A stretch of DNA of 64,000 bases. It comes from Ilex aquifolium. Taxonomy: Eukaryota > Streptophyta > Magnoliopsida > Aquifoliales > Aquifoliaceae. The stretch lies in assembly GCA_951799425.1 (NCBI GenBank), contig OX637394.1:46914142-46978141 (forward strand). Direction: 5' to 3'. The position numbers were made by a program, and so were the translations under genes. Under the pieces are notes generated by a model. The model was given only the letters and a program-made list of their open reading frames with translations. It did not search any database and was not told where the DNA came from. Shown here in pieces: positions 33,530-46,661 of this stretch. Each line of letters starts with the position of its first letter. Within the stretch, counting starts at the first letter, position 1.

Positions 33530-36006
33530 GGTGTTGATTTAATAAATTAAATTTTTATTGGATTATTTTAGATGTTAATTTTGATAAATTAAGTGTTAAT
33601 TGGATGAATTGAATGTCAATTTAGTGTTAATTTGATGAACTCATTATTAATTGGATGAATTAAATGTTAATTTGGTATTAATTTGATGAATTAAATATTA
33701 ATTTGATGAAATTGAATGTTAATTGATGAAATTGAATGTTACTATTTTGTGTTGGGTTACATTCGGAACAAAATGAAAACAGTGTTATAGTTTAGGGGTG
33801 TAAGTGTAATTTGAACTAAGACTGCTCGTAGGAATGGTGGACTGATCGTGTGTATAATTACACTTACCTCTCCTATCATATTACACTTTTATCCCTTTGA
33901 TATTACACTTTTAACCTTTTGATATTATAATTCATCAAATTAACATCCAAAATCATCCAATAAATATTCAATTTATTCAATGAAGAAGTAACATGCAATT
34001 TCATCCAATTAATACTCAATTTATCAAATTTACACCAAATTAACATTCAATTCTTCAAATCAACATTTAATTTTACCTAATAAACATTTAAATTCATTAA
34101 ATCAACATTAAAATTCAACTAATAAACATTTAATTCATCAACGTAACATTCAATCTGATCCAATTTATATTCAAATTAATTCAATTAACATTCAACTCAT
34201 AAAATTAACAACGAAAATCCTCGATTTAACAAATTACGTAACGCGCAATTTCATCCAATAAATAACAAATTAACATTCAATTCTTCAAATCAACATTCAA
34301 TTTCACCTAATAAACATTTAATTCATCAACTTGACATTCAATCACATCCAATTAATATTCAATTCATCAAATGAACATTCAATTAATCTAATTTATATTC
34401 AAATTCATTAAATTAGCACTCAATTTATCAAATTAGCATCGATAACCATTAAATAAAGGTTCAATTTAACAAATCAACATCAAATAACATACAGTTACAT
34501 CCAATAAACATTTAATTCATTAAATCAATACTAAATTAATATTCAATTCAACAAATTAACGTTCAATTTCATCAAATCATCATATTAAACATTCAAATCA
34601 TCATATTAACACCAAATTAAAATTCAATTTACCCAATTAATATTTAATTCAGTAAATTAACATTTAATTCATCAAATTAAAATATAAAATCATATAATAA
34701 TGATTTAATTCATCAAATCAATACCAAATTAACATTCAATTTAACAAATTAACATTTCATTTCGAATAATAAACATTCAATTCATTAAATTAACATTTAA
34801 ATTAACTATTTAACATTCAATTCATCAAATTAACACCAAATTAACTTTCAATTCTTCAAATCAACACCAAACTAACATTCAATTCATCAAACTAACACCA
34901 AATTAATATAAAGAAGTATGAATTGAATATATATTTGGTATTGATTTCATCAATTGAACATAATTTTGGTGTTAATTTGACGAATGAATATGTATTGGAT
35001 AAATTTAATGTTAATAGTTGAATTTAAATGTTAATTTTATTAATTGAATGTTTATTAGATGAAAAGTAATGTTAATTTAGCGAAGAGTTATTGAATTAAA
35101 TGTTTATTTGATTAATTTTCATATTACTTTGGTGTTGATTTGATAAATTAAATATTTATTGGATTATTTTAGAAGTTAATTTTGATAAATTGAGTGTTAA
35201 TTGGATGAATTGAATGTCAATTTAGTGTTAATTTGATGAACTCATTATTAATTGGATGAATTAAATGTTAATTTTGTATTAATTTGATGAGTTAAATATT
35301 AATTTGATGAAATTGAATGTTACTATTTTGTGTTGGGTTACATTCGGAACAAAATGAAAACAGTGTTATAGTTTAGAGGTGTAAGTGTAATTTGAACTAA
35401 AACCGCTCGTAGGAATGGTGGACCGATCGTGTGTATAATTACACTTACCTCTCCTATCATATTACACTTTTATCCCTTTGATATTACACTTTTAATCTTT
35501 TGATATTATAATTCATCAAATTAACATCCAAAATCATCCAATAAATATTCAATTTATTCAATGAAGAAGTAACATGCAATTTCATCCAATTAATACTCAA
35601 TTTATCAAATTTACACCAAATGAACATTCAATTCTTCAAATCAACATTTAATTTTACCTAATAAACATTTAAATTCATTAAATCAACATTAAAATTCAAC
35701 TAATAAACATTTAATTCATCAACGTAACCTTCAATCTGATTCAATTTATATTCAAATTAATTCAATTAACATTCAACTCATAAAATTAACATCGAAAATC
35801 CTCGATTAACAAATTACGTAACGCGCAATTTCATCCAATAAATAACAAATTAACATTCAATTCTTCAAATCAACATTCAATTTCATCTAATAAACATTTA
35901 ATTCATCAACTTGACATTCAATCACATCCAATTAATATTCAATTCATCAAATGAACATTCAATTAATCTAATTTATATTCAAATTCATTAAATTAGCACT
36001 CAATTT
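33530..36006 (+). repeat. 1.58-kb AT-rich macro-repeat, units 1 and 2 (left part)
   Basis: The landmark GGTGTTGATT recurs at 33530, 35131 and 39314. After removing the solo LTR the spacing is about 1,600 and 1,580 bp, so this is a tandem macro-repeat of about 2.6 units. Each unit has a single-copy core (TGTTGGGTTACATTCGGAAC to ATTACACTTACCTCTCC), an array of about 20-bp units reading AACATTCAATTCATCAAATT, and an array of the reverse complement type. A related but diverged copy lies at 52255-53866. Confidence 0.85.
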
Positions 36007-37539
36007 TGTAACGCCCCAAATACCACCCTGGACGGCATTACACTAGGAAACCATTCATGTTATGAGAGCAACTAAATATATATCCATCAAATAAGAAAAC
36101 ATTCTTAATTTTAACAAAATTTGGGCAGAGTCTCCTTTGTACAGGAAGCTCTACCCAAAACACAACCTGTACAATTATATTACAATTGACCACACCGGGT
36201 CCACATATGCATAACTATTGACCACACCGGGTCCATTTATCCATCATAAAATAAACTTTCATTCACCATATATCATATCCACACTATCATCCCAAAAGAA
36301 TAGGCCAAGCAATGACATTTACATTCCAAGAGAATTAAAGTACACTTGCAGCGGAATAACAAAATATTAGACTTTACATGATCTCCAAATAAACTCTCTA
36401 GTCTAGTACAAAAGAAGCTATATCTCTACATGTCCACCTCGGGATCTACACTCCCGTCGATCGGAGTCTCCCAATATGCGGGCTCCTCGACTCCCAACTC
36501 CTCCTCAAGTATATAATCTGAAAATGTTAGCGGTAGGGGGTGAGCACGAAGCTCTGTAGAAAATTTCTCCCAAACCCAAACAAGGTTTAGAAAACATTTA
36601 AAATTCGGTCGGTCTCATTTTCACAAATATAGTATATAACTTTTGAAGGAAAACAGGGCATTTAAATAGATCTCCAGTTTAAGGAACCACGGTAATTAAA
36701 AGAATAAATGAACACAAGATACCAATAAGAATCAATTCCCAAAACATAATCCATCCCACCATACACCATTTTCACAAGTTCTTGTGGCATCCCATACTAC
36801 CCCAAAACTCTTGCAGAAATCGTATTTGGTACAATGAACGATAACTCACACTTGAACATTTCCGGCAATATATGTACATGTATCTCAACAATGATGTAAG
36901 GCATCCACATGAATCGACACATTGAGTAACGTCTTGCCCACACCCACACACACATCTTATCAAAGATATCCAACCTTTAGGAAGGGCGTGTATCATACCA
37001 ATGGCAGTGACGAAATCCAACCCAGGCATTAGTATACTAACCCTCTTACACGGCACCACGTGAGCGATAGTGGTTTAGTCTTACCAAAGCACTAATCCCA
37101 CTACGAATGGATTAGTCTTACCAAAGCACTAACCCATTCTACGACATCTCGTCAAAGGACACCCATGGTCATCCCACACCCATTAGAGATACAACATCAA
37201 ACCAATTTACACAATTTATAAGCATATCTCAAAAATCCCCAAATATAGCATGCGACATTGTCAATAACCAACTAAGAAAAATGCAAGAGATCATTATAAA
37301 CATCATTTGTTGCACAATATAAAACTCTAAGTTTTGAAAGTGAAAACCAAGGAATTACCAAGAGAAAAGTCCATTTTCCTTACAAATCAATGATTGAAGA
37401 TGAAAAAGAAAGATAAAATGGTTACCAAACCATCACATGGTTCAAAACATGGCATTGATTGCAAAAATATAAAGAATCAAAGATTTCCCTAACACATATC
37501 CAAGATTTAGAGAAAGAGACATATGTATATACATATATG

Positions 37540-37571
<32 letters not shown>

Positions 37572-38604
37572 GCCCTAGCCTCAATGTGAGAGAGTGAGAG
37601 AAAACCCCTACCTCTTAGTTGTAGCTTCAATCTAAGACTCAAGCTTCAAAATCTTCCTATTCTCCTTCCTTTTTCCTCTTAATTTCGTCCTCCTAGGGTT
37701 TCAAGAGATTTGGGTGAGAGTGATTGAAGAATAGAAGAAAAGAAATGGGTGGGGAAGTGAGATTTTTGAGAAATCTAGGATTTGATCTTCACAAATGATG
37801 TGAATCTCTCTCTTGGATGTGTTTTTCTCTTCCTCTCTTCTCCTCTCAAGCTATCTAGGGTTTGGAGTGGTGTAATGAAGGCTAAGGAGGTGAGAGGATG
37901 TATTTATAGTGGGGGAAAAATCGAGGGTTCGCGAACAGAAAAATTCGGATTTTTACAGTGACTACCGGTAGCTGATTTTGGCTACCGGTAGCTCGGGTAC
38001 ATTGGACACTCGACTACCTGTTGGCTACCGGTAGCTCGGACACACTGGACCATTGGCTACCGGTATCTGATTTTGGCTACCGGTAGCTACTACCCAGATT
38101 TTTCTACTTCCACTTCCAGTGCATTTTTGACCCATTTAGAGGTCGAATTGGAAAATTTTCATGAGATACACTTTTGTAGCTCTAGATGTCTACTATCTAA
38201 TGTCAAAATTTCAGCTTATTTGGAATTAAGAATAAAAAGTTATGCTCGAAATAGTAGACAGTGTCCAAAATCCTTTATACCCAAATTTTCTCTAAAATGT
38301 GTTTTAACTCCAAAATACTTCCTAACTTCCAATACACCCCATATTACCACTCCCAATGTTTTTCGACCTTCCGGATTCAATGGAATCATTATTTTTACCT
38401 ACAAACTTTTAGAAACTTGTCTATTCACCATTTCCAAGTTTAAACATCTTCGACACGTAACTTCACAATCAAATTGTCTCCATAGCATTTATTCCTACGG
38501 TTTATTCTTATGTCACTACACATATCTACCTCTTTACAAATATTATTTACTATATATATATATATATCTCTATAAATATATAAAAGAAAATTCGGGGTGT
38601 TACA
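36007..38604 (-). mobile_element. Tekay-like solo LTR with 5-bp target duplication
   Basis: 2,598 bp with ends TGTAACGCCCC and GGGGTGTTACA, flanked by AATTT at 36002-36006 and 38605-38609. The empty site is visible in the neighbouring macro-repeat unit (34430-34450). On the minus strand a TATA box (TATAAATA, 37901-37908) is followed by a leader with AAACCCTAG. The block GAGCTTCGTGCTCACC near 36545 on that strand is familiar from Tekay/Del-type LTRs. Five TACCGGTA octamers (37963-38085) lie 55-185 bp upstream of the TATA box. A (TA)n stretch at 37506-37575 is internal. Confidence 0.9.
37963..38085. promoter_or_regulatory. Cluster of five TACCGGTA palindromes in the LTR
   Basis: Copies at 37963, 37983, 38026, 38058 and 38078, mostly within GGCTACCGGTAGCT, just upstream of the putative minus-strand TATA box. 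A nearby TTCGCGAA lies at 37929-37936. The regulatory role is inferred from position. Confidence 0.5.
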
Positions 38605-39450
38605 AATTTATCAAATTAGCATCGATAACCATTAAATAAAGGTTCAATTTAACAAATCAACATCAAATAACATACAGTTACATCCAATAAACATTTAATT
38701 CATTAAATCAATACTAAATTAATATTCAATTCAACAAATTAACGTTCAATTTCATCAAATCATCATATTAAACATTCAAATCATCATATTAACACCAAAT
38801 TAAAATTCAATTTACCCAATTAATATTTAATTCAGTAAATTAACATTTAATTCATCAAATTAAAATATAAAATCATATAATAATGATTTAATTCATCAAA
38901 TCAATACCAAATTAACATTCAATTTAACAAATTAACATTTCATTTCGAATAATAAACATTCAATTCATTAAATTAACATTTAAATTAACTATTTAACATT
39001 CAATTCATCAAATTAACACCAAATTAACTTTCAATTCTTCAAATCAACACCAAACTAACATTCAATTCATCAAACTAACACCAAATTAATATAAAGAAGT
39101 ATGAATTGAATATATATTTGGTATTGATTTCATCAATTGAACATAATTTTTTTGTTAATTTGACGAATGAATATGTATTGGATGAATTTAATGTTAATAG
39201 TTGAATTTAAATGTTAATTTTATTAATTGAATGTTTATTAGATGAAAAGTAATGTTAATTTAGCGAAGAGTTATTGAATTAAATGTTTATTTGATTAATT
39301 TTCATATTACTTTGGTGTTGATTTGATAAATTAAATATTATTGGATTATTTTAGAAGTTAATTTTGATAAATTGAGTGTTAATTAGATGAATTGAATGTC
39401 AATTTAGTGTTAATTTGATGAACTCGTTATTAATTGGATGAATTAAATGT
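38605..39450 (+). repeat. 1.58-kb macro-repeat, right part of unit 2 and start of unit 3
   Basis: It continues the unit interrupted at 36006 and ends abruptly at about 39450, where Athila-like pol sequence begins in mid-domain. The junction is a rearrangement breakpoint or the truncation end of the Athila element. Confidence 0.85.
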
Positions 39451-40301
39451 TATCTAACCTTGAGAAAGTGCTTATAAGATGTGAAGAAAAGAACCTGGTA
39501 CTTAACTGGGAGAAATGCCACTTCATGGTTCGAAAGGGAATTGTTCTTGGTCACATTGTCTCATCTGAGGGAATCCAGGTAGATAGAGCTAAGATAGAAT
39601 TAATTGCCAATTTACCTTCTCCCAAAACCCTCAAGGATGTTAGATCTTTTTTGGGTCATGCTGGTTTTTATAGGAGATTTATAAGAAATTTTAGTTCTAT
39701 ATCTAGACCACTTTGCAATCTCCTAGGGAAGGATATACCTTTTGAGTGGGATGAGTTATGCCAAGAGGCTTTTGATAAGCTAAAAGGCATGCTCGTCACT
39801 GCTCTAATTATGCAACCCCCGAATTGGAGTCTTCCTTTTGAAATTATGTGTGATGCCAGTGACTATGCCGTAGGGGCAGTTTTAGGACAAAGGAATGAAA
39901 AAAAGCCACATGTCATCTATCATGCCAGTCGAACTTTAAATAGTGCACATATGAATTATTCTACCACAGAAAAGGAGTTACTGGCAGTAGTATTTGCACT
40001 AGACAAATTTAGGTCATATTTAATAGGATCTCCCATTGTCATTTTCACAGACCATGCAGCTCTTAAATATTTACTGACAAAGAAAGATGTCAAACCAAGA
40101 TTGCTTAGGTGGATCCTCCTACTCCAAGAATTTGATATAACCATTAAAGATAAAAAAGGGATAGAGAATGTAGTGGCTGACCATTTGTCTAGACTGATGA
40201 GTGATATACCCATTGAGACAATGTCAATCAAAGACACTTTCCCTGACGAACAGTTGTTGGCAGTTTCTTCGCTACCATGGTTTGCTGACATTGTGAATTT
40301 T
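39451..40301 (+). pseudogene. pol: Athila-like RT C-terminus and RNase H
   Basis: The frame includes EKCHFMVRKGIVLGHIVSSE and FLGHAGFYRRFIRNFS (RT thumb/connection) and then the RNase H core with FEIMCDASDYAVGAVLGQR, IYHASRTLNSAHMNYSTTEK, ELLAVVFALDKFRSYL and IFTDHAALKYLL. It ends with DHLSRL and the linker toward integrase (PWFADIVNF). The palm with the catalytic YxDD lies before the left truncation and is absent. The well-kept frame suggests a moderately young element. Confidence 0.88.
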
Positions 40302-41630
40302 TGTTGTCCGAATTTGGTATTGACAATTAACGTGCAAGTATACACGATCAACAAATAATAAAGTGATAAGTAGAGTATCGTTCCTACGGAGAATTATTAA
40401 TAATAAATTTCAAGTACTAACTTTATATCAATTCAATTTTATTTAAACAATTGGAATTGAACTATGGAATGAATAATTTAAACTAAAACTAAACTTAATA
40501 ATCAAATATTGAATTTAACGGATAAAATAAGTTAAGATTACAACTTTCCCTAATGCTTCGTATAAATCTTTCCACTCTATTTCCAGTTAATTGATCAAAT
40601 TGAATTGTTAACTAAGACTTCAAAAGTATTTATCAAACCTCTTCCGATAGTAAGATAAGCATATCTCTCCCAATTAAATTGCTATATTCCTATGCAAAAT
40701 AAGTTGGAATAGATTCATTAAGTTCAAACTCTCATACAAGTTACACACGGCATATAGGTATATTCCTATCCTATACACAAACCCAGCAATTCAATCCGAA
40801 GAAGAATTAACCAGACGCATGTCATCATATTCAGATCTAAACCTAGAATTCATCTCCCAATTTCATCTAGGTTATCAAATTAATTGATGGCCAAACAATT
40901 ATATATTAAACACAAAATATGACAAACAACTCATATATGATCAACAAGAACTAGAAACGAGAGTAGATAAATTTAACTAGACATTAGGTTCCGTTGCAAT
41001 CTTAATAACAATTTAGTTCATAATGTAATTGAAAAACATCCTTCTCAAATTAAACAACATCTTAGAAAATCAAGAAGTAAAAGTAAGGGAAAAGAATTAA
41101 AACTTAGTTGCAATCTTCAACTCCTCTCTAGCCTTCAAGTCCGATTTTCTTCGCGTCGGTTCCTTTGATTCTTGCCTTCAATTTTCTATCAATCCTTGGT
41201 GTTTTTTCTCCATATTTTCAGCCCCCAAAGTCAGTATATTTATATCCACCATCAAACCCTAGCATATAGGTAGCATTAGAATCCAATTTCGGGTCAAAAA
41301 CAAGTTGGAATTCGCATCAAACGTCCAACACACGCACAGCAGCGCTGGGACAGCGCTATATGAGCAGTAAGTGAGCGCTGGGGCGCTGAAACAGCGCTGG
41401 TCTGTTTTAGCCTTCAGCTCCCTTTGTTGCCTAGCCTTCAAAAATCCAACATTTAAGCTCCAAATTGACCTTGTTTCCTTCCAAATGATCTTGTTTGATT
41501 CCAAATGATGATTCCTATCAAATAACATTAAAATAGACAAAACAAATAAAAAGGAACATAAAATAACTAAAAACATGCAAATTCCTCAAGCCGAAAGTAC
41601 TCAATTCGTAGGTATAAAACCGACTCATCA
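40302..41630 (-). mobile_element. LTR of the nested Athila-like fragment
   Basis: On the minus strand it runs from TGATGAGTCGG to TTCGGACAACA, about 1,329 bp. The TATA box (TATAAATA, 41236-41243) lies downstream of a cluster of AGCGCT palindromes (41341-41398). Sequence is unlike the host LTR at 45360, so it is a different family. Confidence 0.75.
41341..41398. promoter_or_regulatory. AGCGCT palindrome cluster upstream of the LTR TATA box
   Basis: AGCGCT at 41341, 41352, 41374 and 41393, plus a GGCGCTG variant, within 60 bp. They end about 100 bp upstream (minus strand) of the TATA box at 41236-41243. Confidence 0.5.
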
Positions 41631-42039
41631 AATACCCCCAAACTTAAATCTTTGCTTGTCCTCAAGCAAAATACTAAGAACACAAACTATAAAAAATAAT
41701 TCTAACAACCAAATACTCAAACAATGGATCAATATGAATTTGAATAATGGCCCCAAAAGTTACTACAAATACTAATTCACGGGAAACTTCAAAACAATGA
41801 AAAGTCCAACAGCTCAACATACTCTTTAATTTTACTTCCGCTCATGACCCTTTAAATACATGTGCATATTCTAACTGTTTAAACTAGCCATCACCCAGAT
41901 AAATTTACGTAGTCAAGCGCTCCATAAGAGATACTCAATATCAACTCTATAAACTTACGTTTCACATCAACCTCTGCTTGTTAAGGCAAAACATATAACT
42001 AGAAGGTACAAAGATATTTTTTTTTTCTCTCTTTTTCTC

Positions 42040-42195
42040 TCATTCAGTGAGTGCATTTTATGCTCCATCTCACTTTCTATTGAGCGAGTGCGTTTTACGC
42101 TCCATCTCGCCTTTTCTTGAACGAGTGCGTTTTACGCTTCATCTCGTTCTCAACATGTGTTTATGAGTGAGTGCGTTTTACGCTCCATCATCTAC
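42040..42195. repeat. Short tandem repeat in the nested Athila-like fragment
   Basis: Four copies of a 35-55 bp unit containing GAGTGCGTTTTACGCTCCAT. It lies in the non-coding stretch between the internal module and the LTR. Confidence 0.75.
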
Positions 42196-42692
42196 TCACC
42201 ACATGCCCTTTCTTGTTTCTTGGCTTCCTATTCTTCTTTTTCATCTACCTCATGAAGGATCAAATCAACATAATTTTTTTTCAAAAACTCTTTTTTTTTT
42301 TTTATACACTAACCCATCATAATCAATATTTCCCCCAAACTTATATGAATACCTCAGTTCGCTTTGACTGATGCTTAAATAAATTTTCTAGAGTTTCACT
42401 GATATCTCTCACAAGCACTTAGCCAAATAAATTCTCTAAATGATAACTAACCAAACAGATAGATATGTGCTCATGCGTGAAAAGATCATAAACAGTGTAA
42501 AACTAACTAGTATGTTAAACTACAAACTCAACATGTTCCTCAATTTCCCTTGAATTAACAATTAATCCATTTCATCATTGGCCATGATCAAATTCAATCA
42601 ACCCATTGCTCAGGTTGTACTAAAACATGCAATCTAAATGCAGAACATACTATCTAAATGCAAACCTAATGATGCAAATGCAAACAAGAAAA

Positions 42693-42727
42693 CACCCACA
42701 AACTTAAACTAAGCATTGTCTTCAATG
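42693..42727 (-). promoter_or_regulatory. Internal purine-tract-like module (nested fragment)
   Basis: On the minus strand: GAAGACAATGCTTAGTTTAA followed by GTTTGTGGGTG. It corresponds to 58210-58242 of the young element and 43545-43578 of the host Athila fragment. A further GTTTGGGGGA copy is at 42331-42343. Confidence 0.55.
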
Positions 42728-42932
42728 TATAGAGTAGAAAAAATTAAGACAGAGGACTTCCCTGAGACTTCGCTAGTTCGCATCATCGTCAACGTCCTCG
42801 TCGTCCGCTGAGTCAGGAGTGTATTCGGGAAACATGGGTGGACTAGGAAACTGTACTGGAGATGTGCCCGAGTTGAAACCACAGTTGATAAACATCTGCA
42901 CTAGTGATTGGAACATCTGCAAAACCACAGCG

Positions 42933-43371
42933 TCACTTACCTGTGGAATTGGAACATAAGGCATATTGGGCCATTAAGATGTTTAATTTTAGTTTGGACA
43001 AAGCTGGCACCTTACGAAAATTACAGTTAAATGAGCTTGAGGAGATTCGGAACGAGGCTTATGAGAATTCTAGGATTAGCAAAGAGCGAATGAAGGTATT
43101 CCATGATAAAAATATTTTACGTAAAACTTTTACACCTTCACAAAAAGTTCTTTTGTATAATTCTAGATTACATATTTTCAAAGGAAAACTTCGAACTAGA
43201 TGGAGTGGTCCGTATATTGTTAAAGAAGTTTTTCCTTATGGAACAGTGGAGATAGAAAATCCCAAGAATGAAAATACTTTTAAAGTTAACGGACAGAGAT
43301 TGAAACCATTCTTGGAGGGAGGTATAGTAGAAGTGGAATCGATCGGGTTGGTGGATCCCCACTATGAATGA
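42933..43371 (+). pseudogene. pol: Athila-like integrase C-terminus
   Basis: Starts in mid-domain with HLPVELEHKAYWAIK, the end of the Athila-type integrase core, and continues through KVLLYNSRLHIFKGKLRTRW and SGPYIVKEVFPYGTVEI to VNGQRLKPFLEGG. This block matches the integrase C-terminal region known from Athila elements. The frame ends at 43371 with no downstream env-like ORF. The joint at 42932 is the right edge of the nested fragment. Confidence 0.88.
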
Positions 43372-45359
43372 TTCATCTCTAACAATCAATCCAATTGTTG
43401 TATAATATTTTCTTTTATTTAACATTTTTTTTATTTTTGTTAAGTCTTTTATTTTTAGGTTTTTGAGTTGTTGCGGCACCAGGTATTCCTACTCTTTTGA
43501 TCTTTATTCGTTATTTTTACTAAGCATTAAGGTATTTATTTTTACATTGAGAACAATGTTGAATTTAGGTTGGGGGGTGTGGATGTATTTTGTGTTGTGA
43601 CAATTTCTCGTTTATTTAAATTTTAGTCTAAAAAAAAAAATTTGGTTATTAAATATCTAAATAACATTTTTATGCATAATTTGACACCACAATATATAAA
43701 TAATTTGCTTAACTTTAATTTTGTAATTATTTAAGCATCAAATAGAACTTTATTCTATATTTTTGTATCTCATATCATGTTCTTATAAAAACTCACAATT
43801 TGTGCACTTTAGACTTTACCAAGTTGAAAATTTGTTAGGTATTTTACTTTGAGAACTTGAAACATATAGTGGAGATGCATAAAAACCCTAGTGAGTTTTG
43901 TTCCAATCTTTCTTAGAGGGTTATTTACATTTACTCAATAAAAAATATTTTTATTTAGCTAATCTCCTTCAATAGTCTCATTAATTTTGTTTTGCTCAAC
44001 ACCAATATTGTGAATGATTGCTAGACTTTAAATTATTTGCATGGAAGTGTGTTATCAATAGCTCTTGAGATATGATTTTAAGCCATCTTTGCTATTATTT
44101 GAGCCTAAGCCTTATTCTTTGAATATTATTATCCCTAGAAGCCATTATTGAGCTTTTGAAGTAAAATTTTATTTCTTATGCCCAACATAAAATAACCAAT
44201 CCAATAAAAAAAAAATAATATCTTTTACCCTTGGTTATCCCGAGATTGAGCTTTTATTGTTTATGTAATTTGGGAGATGTTGGTTGAGAAAAGATGGTTA
44301 AGAAAAAAAAAAAAGAGCTTTGCATACTTGTGAATATTTGTATTAGATGTCTTGCTGAAAAAAAAAAAGAAAAAAAAAGTTGAAAAGAAAGACAATATGT
44401 CTAGCTGTGAAAAAAAAAACAGATTGAAAAAAGAGGAAAAAATAGCAAGCATGAGTTTTGAAAAAAATATGAGCAAGTGTTGTAAATTGTGCTTCTAAAT
44501 GATAGAGAGTGAAAGACTATGGAAAGAAGTTTGGTTGTGCAATGTAAATGTTCTCTCGGGATAGTCTTTTGAATTCCTGAATATCCTTCGTTTCAAAACC
44601 CTAATCCCAAGGCCCCATTACAACCTTAAATAAAGACCTATTTGATCTCAATAGTGTATTGATGGATGCATGACTTGTGTGAATAAAGAAGAGAATGGTG
44701 ATTATTTATTTATTGTGTGTTGATTTCCTTTCATGAGATTATGTCAAATCATTTTCTTTTGGATTACAATTATTTTAATGGAACATGTGAGCATTATTTT
44801 GTTTTGACTTAAATATCTTCTTCTCACATGTGATATTTGAGGGAATAGTCACTATAATTTGAGAGAATTTTTTATGAGTGAATTATCCAGTGAGATTTGG
44901 CATTGAGACGAATAGTTGATAGTTGTAGAGGTGATTATCGGATAAGTTATTGACTTGGTATAGTTAATTCACACTACACACGAGTTTATATGAGAATATG
45001 ATAAGTGCATACATTTATATAGCGTAGAGTTCTATATTTTTGCTTTGCATATGCTTATTAAAAGAATTATAGTTTAAAATTCTTATATTGTGGTAGCAAT
45101 TTGTGTTATAAAATTATTATTTAGATATTTGATTACAGGTTTATTATTGTGGGTATCATCTCTGGAAACCCTCACGAGACTATACTCGTCCACTAGGGAG
45201 AACCTAGGGGTTTAAAGGCTTGTTGCATATGCTAAATGCAATCGTGAGACCTACGAAAGTGCATTTGTGTTTTATTTTATTAGGATATTTTGTTTTTGGT
45301 TTTTAGATTTTAGGATTCATGTATTACTAGGGACTAGTAATATTCAGGTTGGGGGGGTG
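43372..45359 (+). other. Non-coding 3' region of the Athila-like element
   Basis: Holds an internal purine-tract-like module at 43545-43578 (ACAATG..., then TAGGTTGGGGGGTG), a long A/G-rich tract at about 44280-44470 with many A-runs, and the true purine tract at its end. The young element at 56.7-60.0 kb has the same three parts in the same order. Confidence 0.7.
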
Positions 45360-46661
45360 TGATTAACCATCAAAAGTGTTATTTTATTATATTTAATAAT
45401 TTGTTAATTGCATATTATTTGTGATTAAATGTGTTAAATTCCTTGATTTTCTAATTTGATACTTTTTCTAGTTGTTTGGTTTATTTTGCAGGTAAATTGG
45501 TTGATTTAAAGTAATAATGGATAATGCAAGTGAAACAATCACTAGAGGAAGAATCACAATTGATAATGATTGAAGAGTCAAGATTGGGATAAGAAGACTT
45601 GAAGATAAATCAGACTTTTAATCCTTATAAGAGTTCAAGTTAGAAGAAAACTCATTTAAAGTTGGATGAGGAAAGTTTCCTAAAAGATTAGGATTTGACA
45701 CGTCTTCAGTATTTCATTCATAACTTTTGACTCCGATATCAGATTGACTTGATTTTTATGGGGTTGGAAATAAGACTCCAAGAGCTACAAAAGTGTATTT
45801 CACGAAAATTTCGTGATTCAACCTCTAAATATGTGAAATCTAAGCTCGAAGTCTGGACAGATTATGTACCCGCGGGCCCCAAGATTTATGCACGAGATTT
45901 AACCTTACAAGACATCTTTTTGGGAAAGGAATTCCTTCCAACCTGTACTTAGGATTTATTTTACTATAAATAAGGGCTCTCATCTATTGAGAGGGGGGGA
46001 TCTTTTTGCTCACGAATTCTTCAGTGTATTTTGCAATTCTTTTATCATGTTTGGCTAGGAGGCTAAGCTAGGGCTAAGAGAAAACCTCTCAGTGAAGTAC
46101 AGTATTATCATTGACTTTGCACTTAATGATTTATGATATTGTGTTAATCTAATTTCTGATCTTTTAGCAAAGTTTTTATTCTGTAAAAACTCCTGAGTCG
46201 TTGTGTCACGTACATCGATTGCTTGAGTTTCCCTGCGAATAAATAACTGGTTATTCCACGCTTGAAGTGTTAGCATTGTTTCATAAAATGATATGATTGA
46301 TTTACTATTCAGGTTTCTGAATAATCCTTTGATCATAACTTTTGGTTTCTTCACTTAATTTGTTATTTGGATTAACCGACATTTAATTCCTGTTTCAAAT
46401 TAAGTTTTAAGTCTTTAGTTATTACCGTATGAAATTGAGAGGGAGTACCTGATGCTCTAGTATTTTTTTTATTACTATTTTAATTATTAAAGTCGATTGT
46501 TTTCAATCAACAACTCTTCAAACAAACTTTCTCCTTTTAATTTATGAGTATTCGTGTGATTGTTTACTTGTTACAATTCCTTGTGGGTTCGACCTCGGAC
46601 TTCCGAGAATATATTACTCTGCTCAACCTACGCTTGAGTTTACAATTCTAAAGTTGAAGCA
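45360..46661 (+). mobile_element. 3' LTR of the Athila-like element
   Basis: TGATTAACCATC...GTTGAAGCA, 1,302 bp, directly after the purine tract. It is homologous end to end to the solo LTR at 4985-6288. Confidence 0.9.

Larger units (their letters stand above)
40302..42932 (-). mobile_element. Second Athila-like fragment, nested on the opposite strand
   Basis: It interrupts the host Athila pol. On the minus strand, an internal 3' portion (41631-42932) leads to the purine tract TTTAAGTTTGGGGGTATT (41631-41648) and the LTR at 40302-41630. No 5' LTR, gag or pol is present, so it is a 3'-end fragment. A 63-codon minus-strand frame at 42773-42964 (with VLQMFQSLVQMFINCGF and an acidic end) may be the tail of its last ORF but crosses the insertion joint. 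Confidence 0.7.
39451..46661 (+). mobile_element. Athila-like Ty3/Gypsy fragment with 3' LTR
   Basis: 5'-truncated element: the RT end and RNase H (39451-40301), a foreign insertion (40302-42932), the integrase C-terminus (42933-43371), a long non-coding stretch, the purine tract CAGGTTGGGGGGGTG (45345-45359) and the 3' LTR (45360-46661). No env-like ORF is visible. The missing 5' LTR prevents dating. Sequence in the long non-coding part is shared with the young element at 54828-61803, e.g. CTCGTCCACTAG and GGGGTTTAAAGGCTTGTTGC. Broken by truncation and nesting. Confidence 0.85.

Noticed and set aside
38073-38639. 188-codon frame across the solo LTR edge
   Set aside because: It runs through the LTR end and the target duplication into macro-repeat; fortuitous.
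43372-45359. Env-like ORF expected in Athila elements
   Set aside because: No long sense frame, signal peptide or membrane segment is present in this region.
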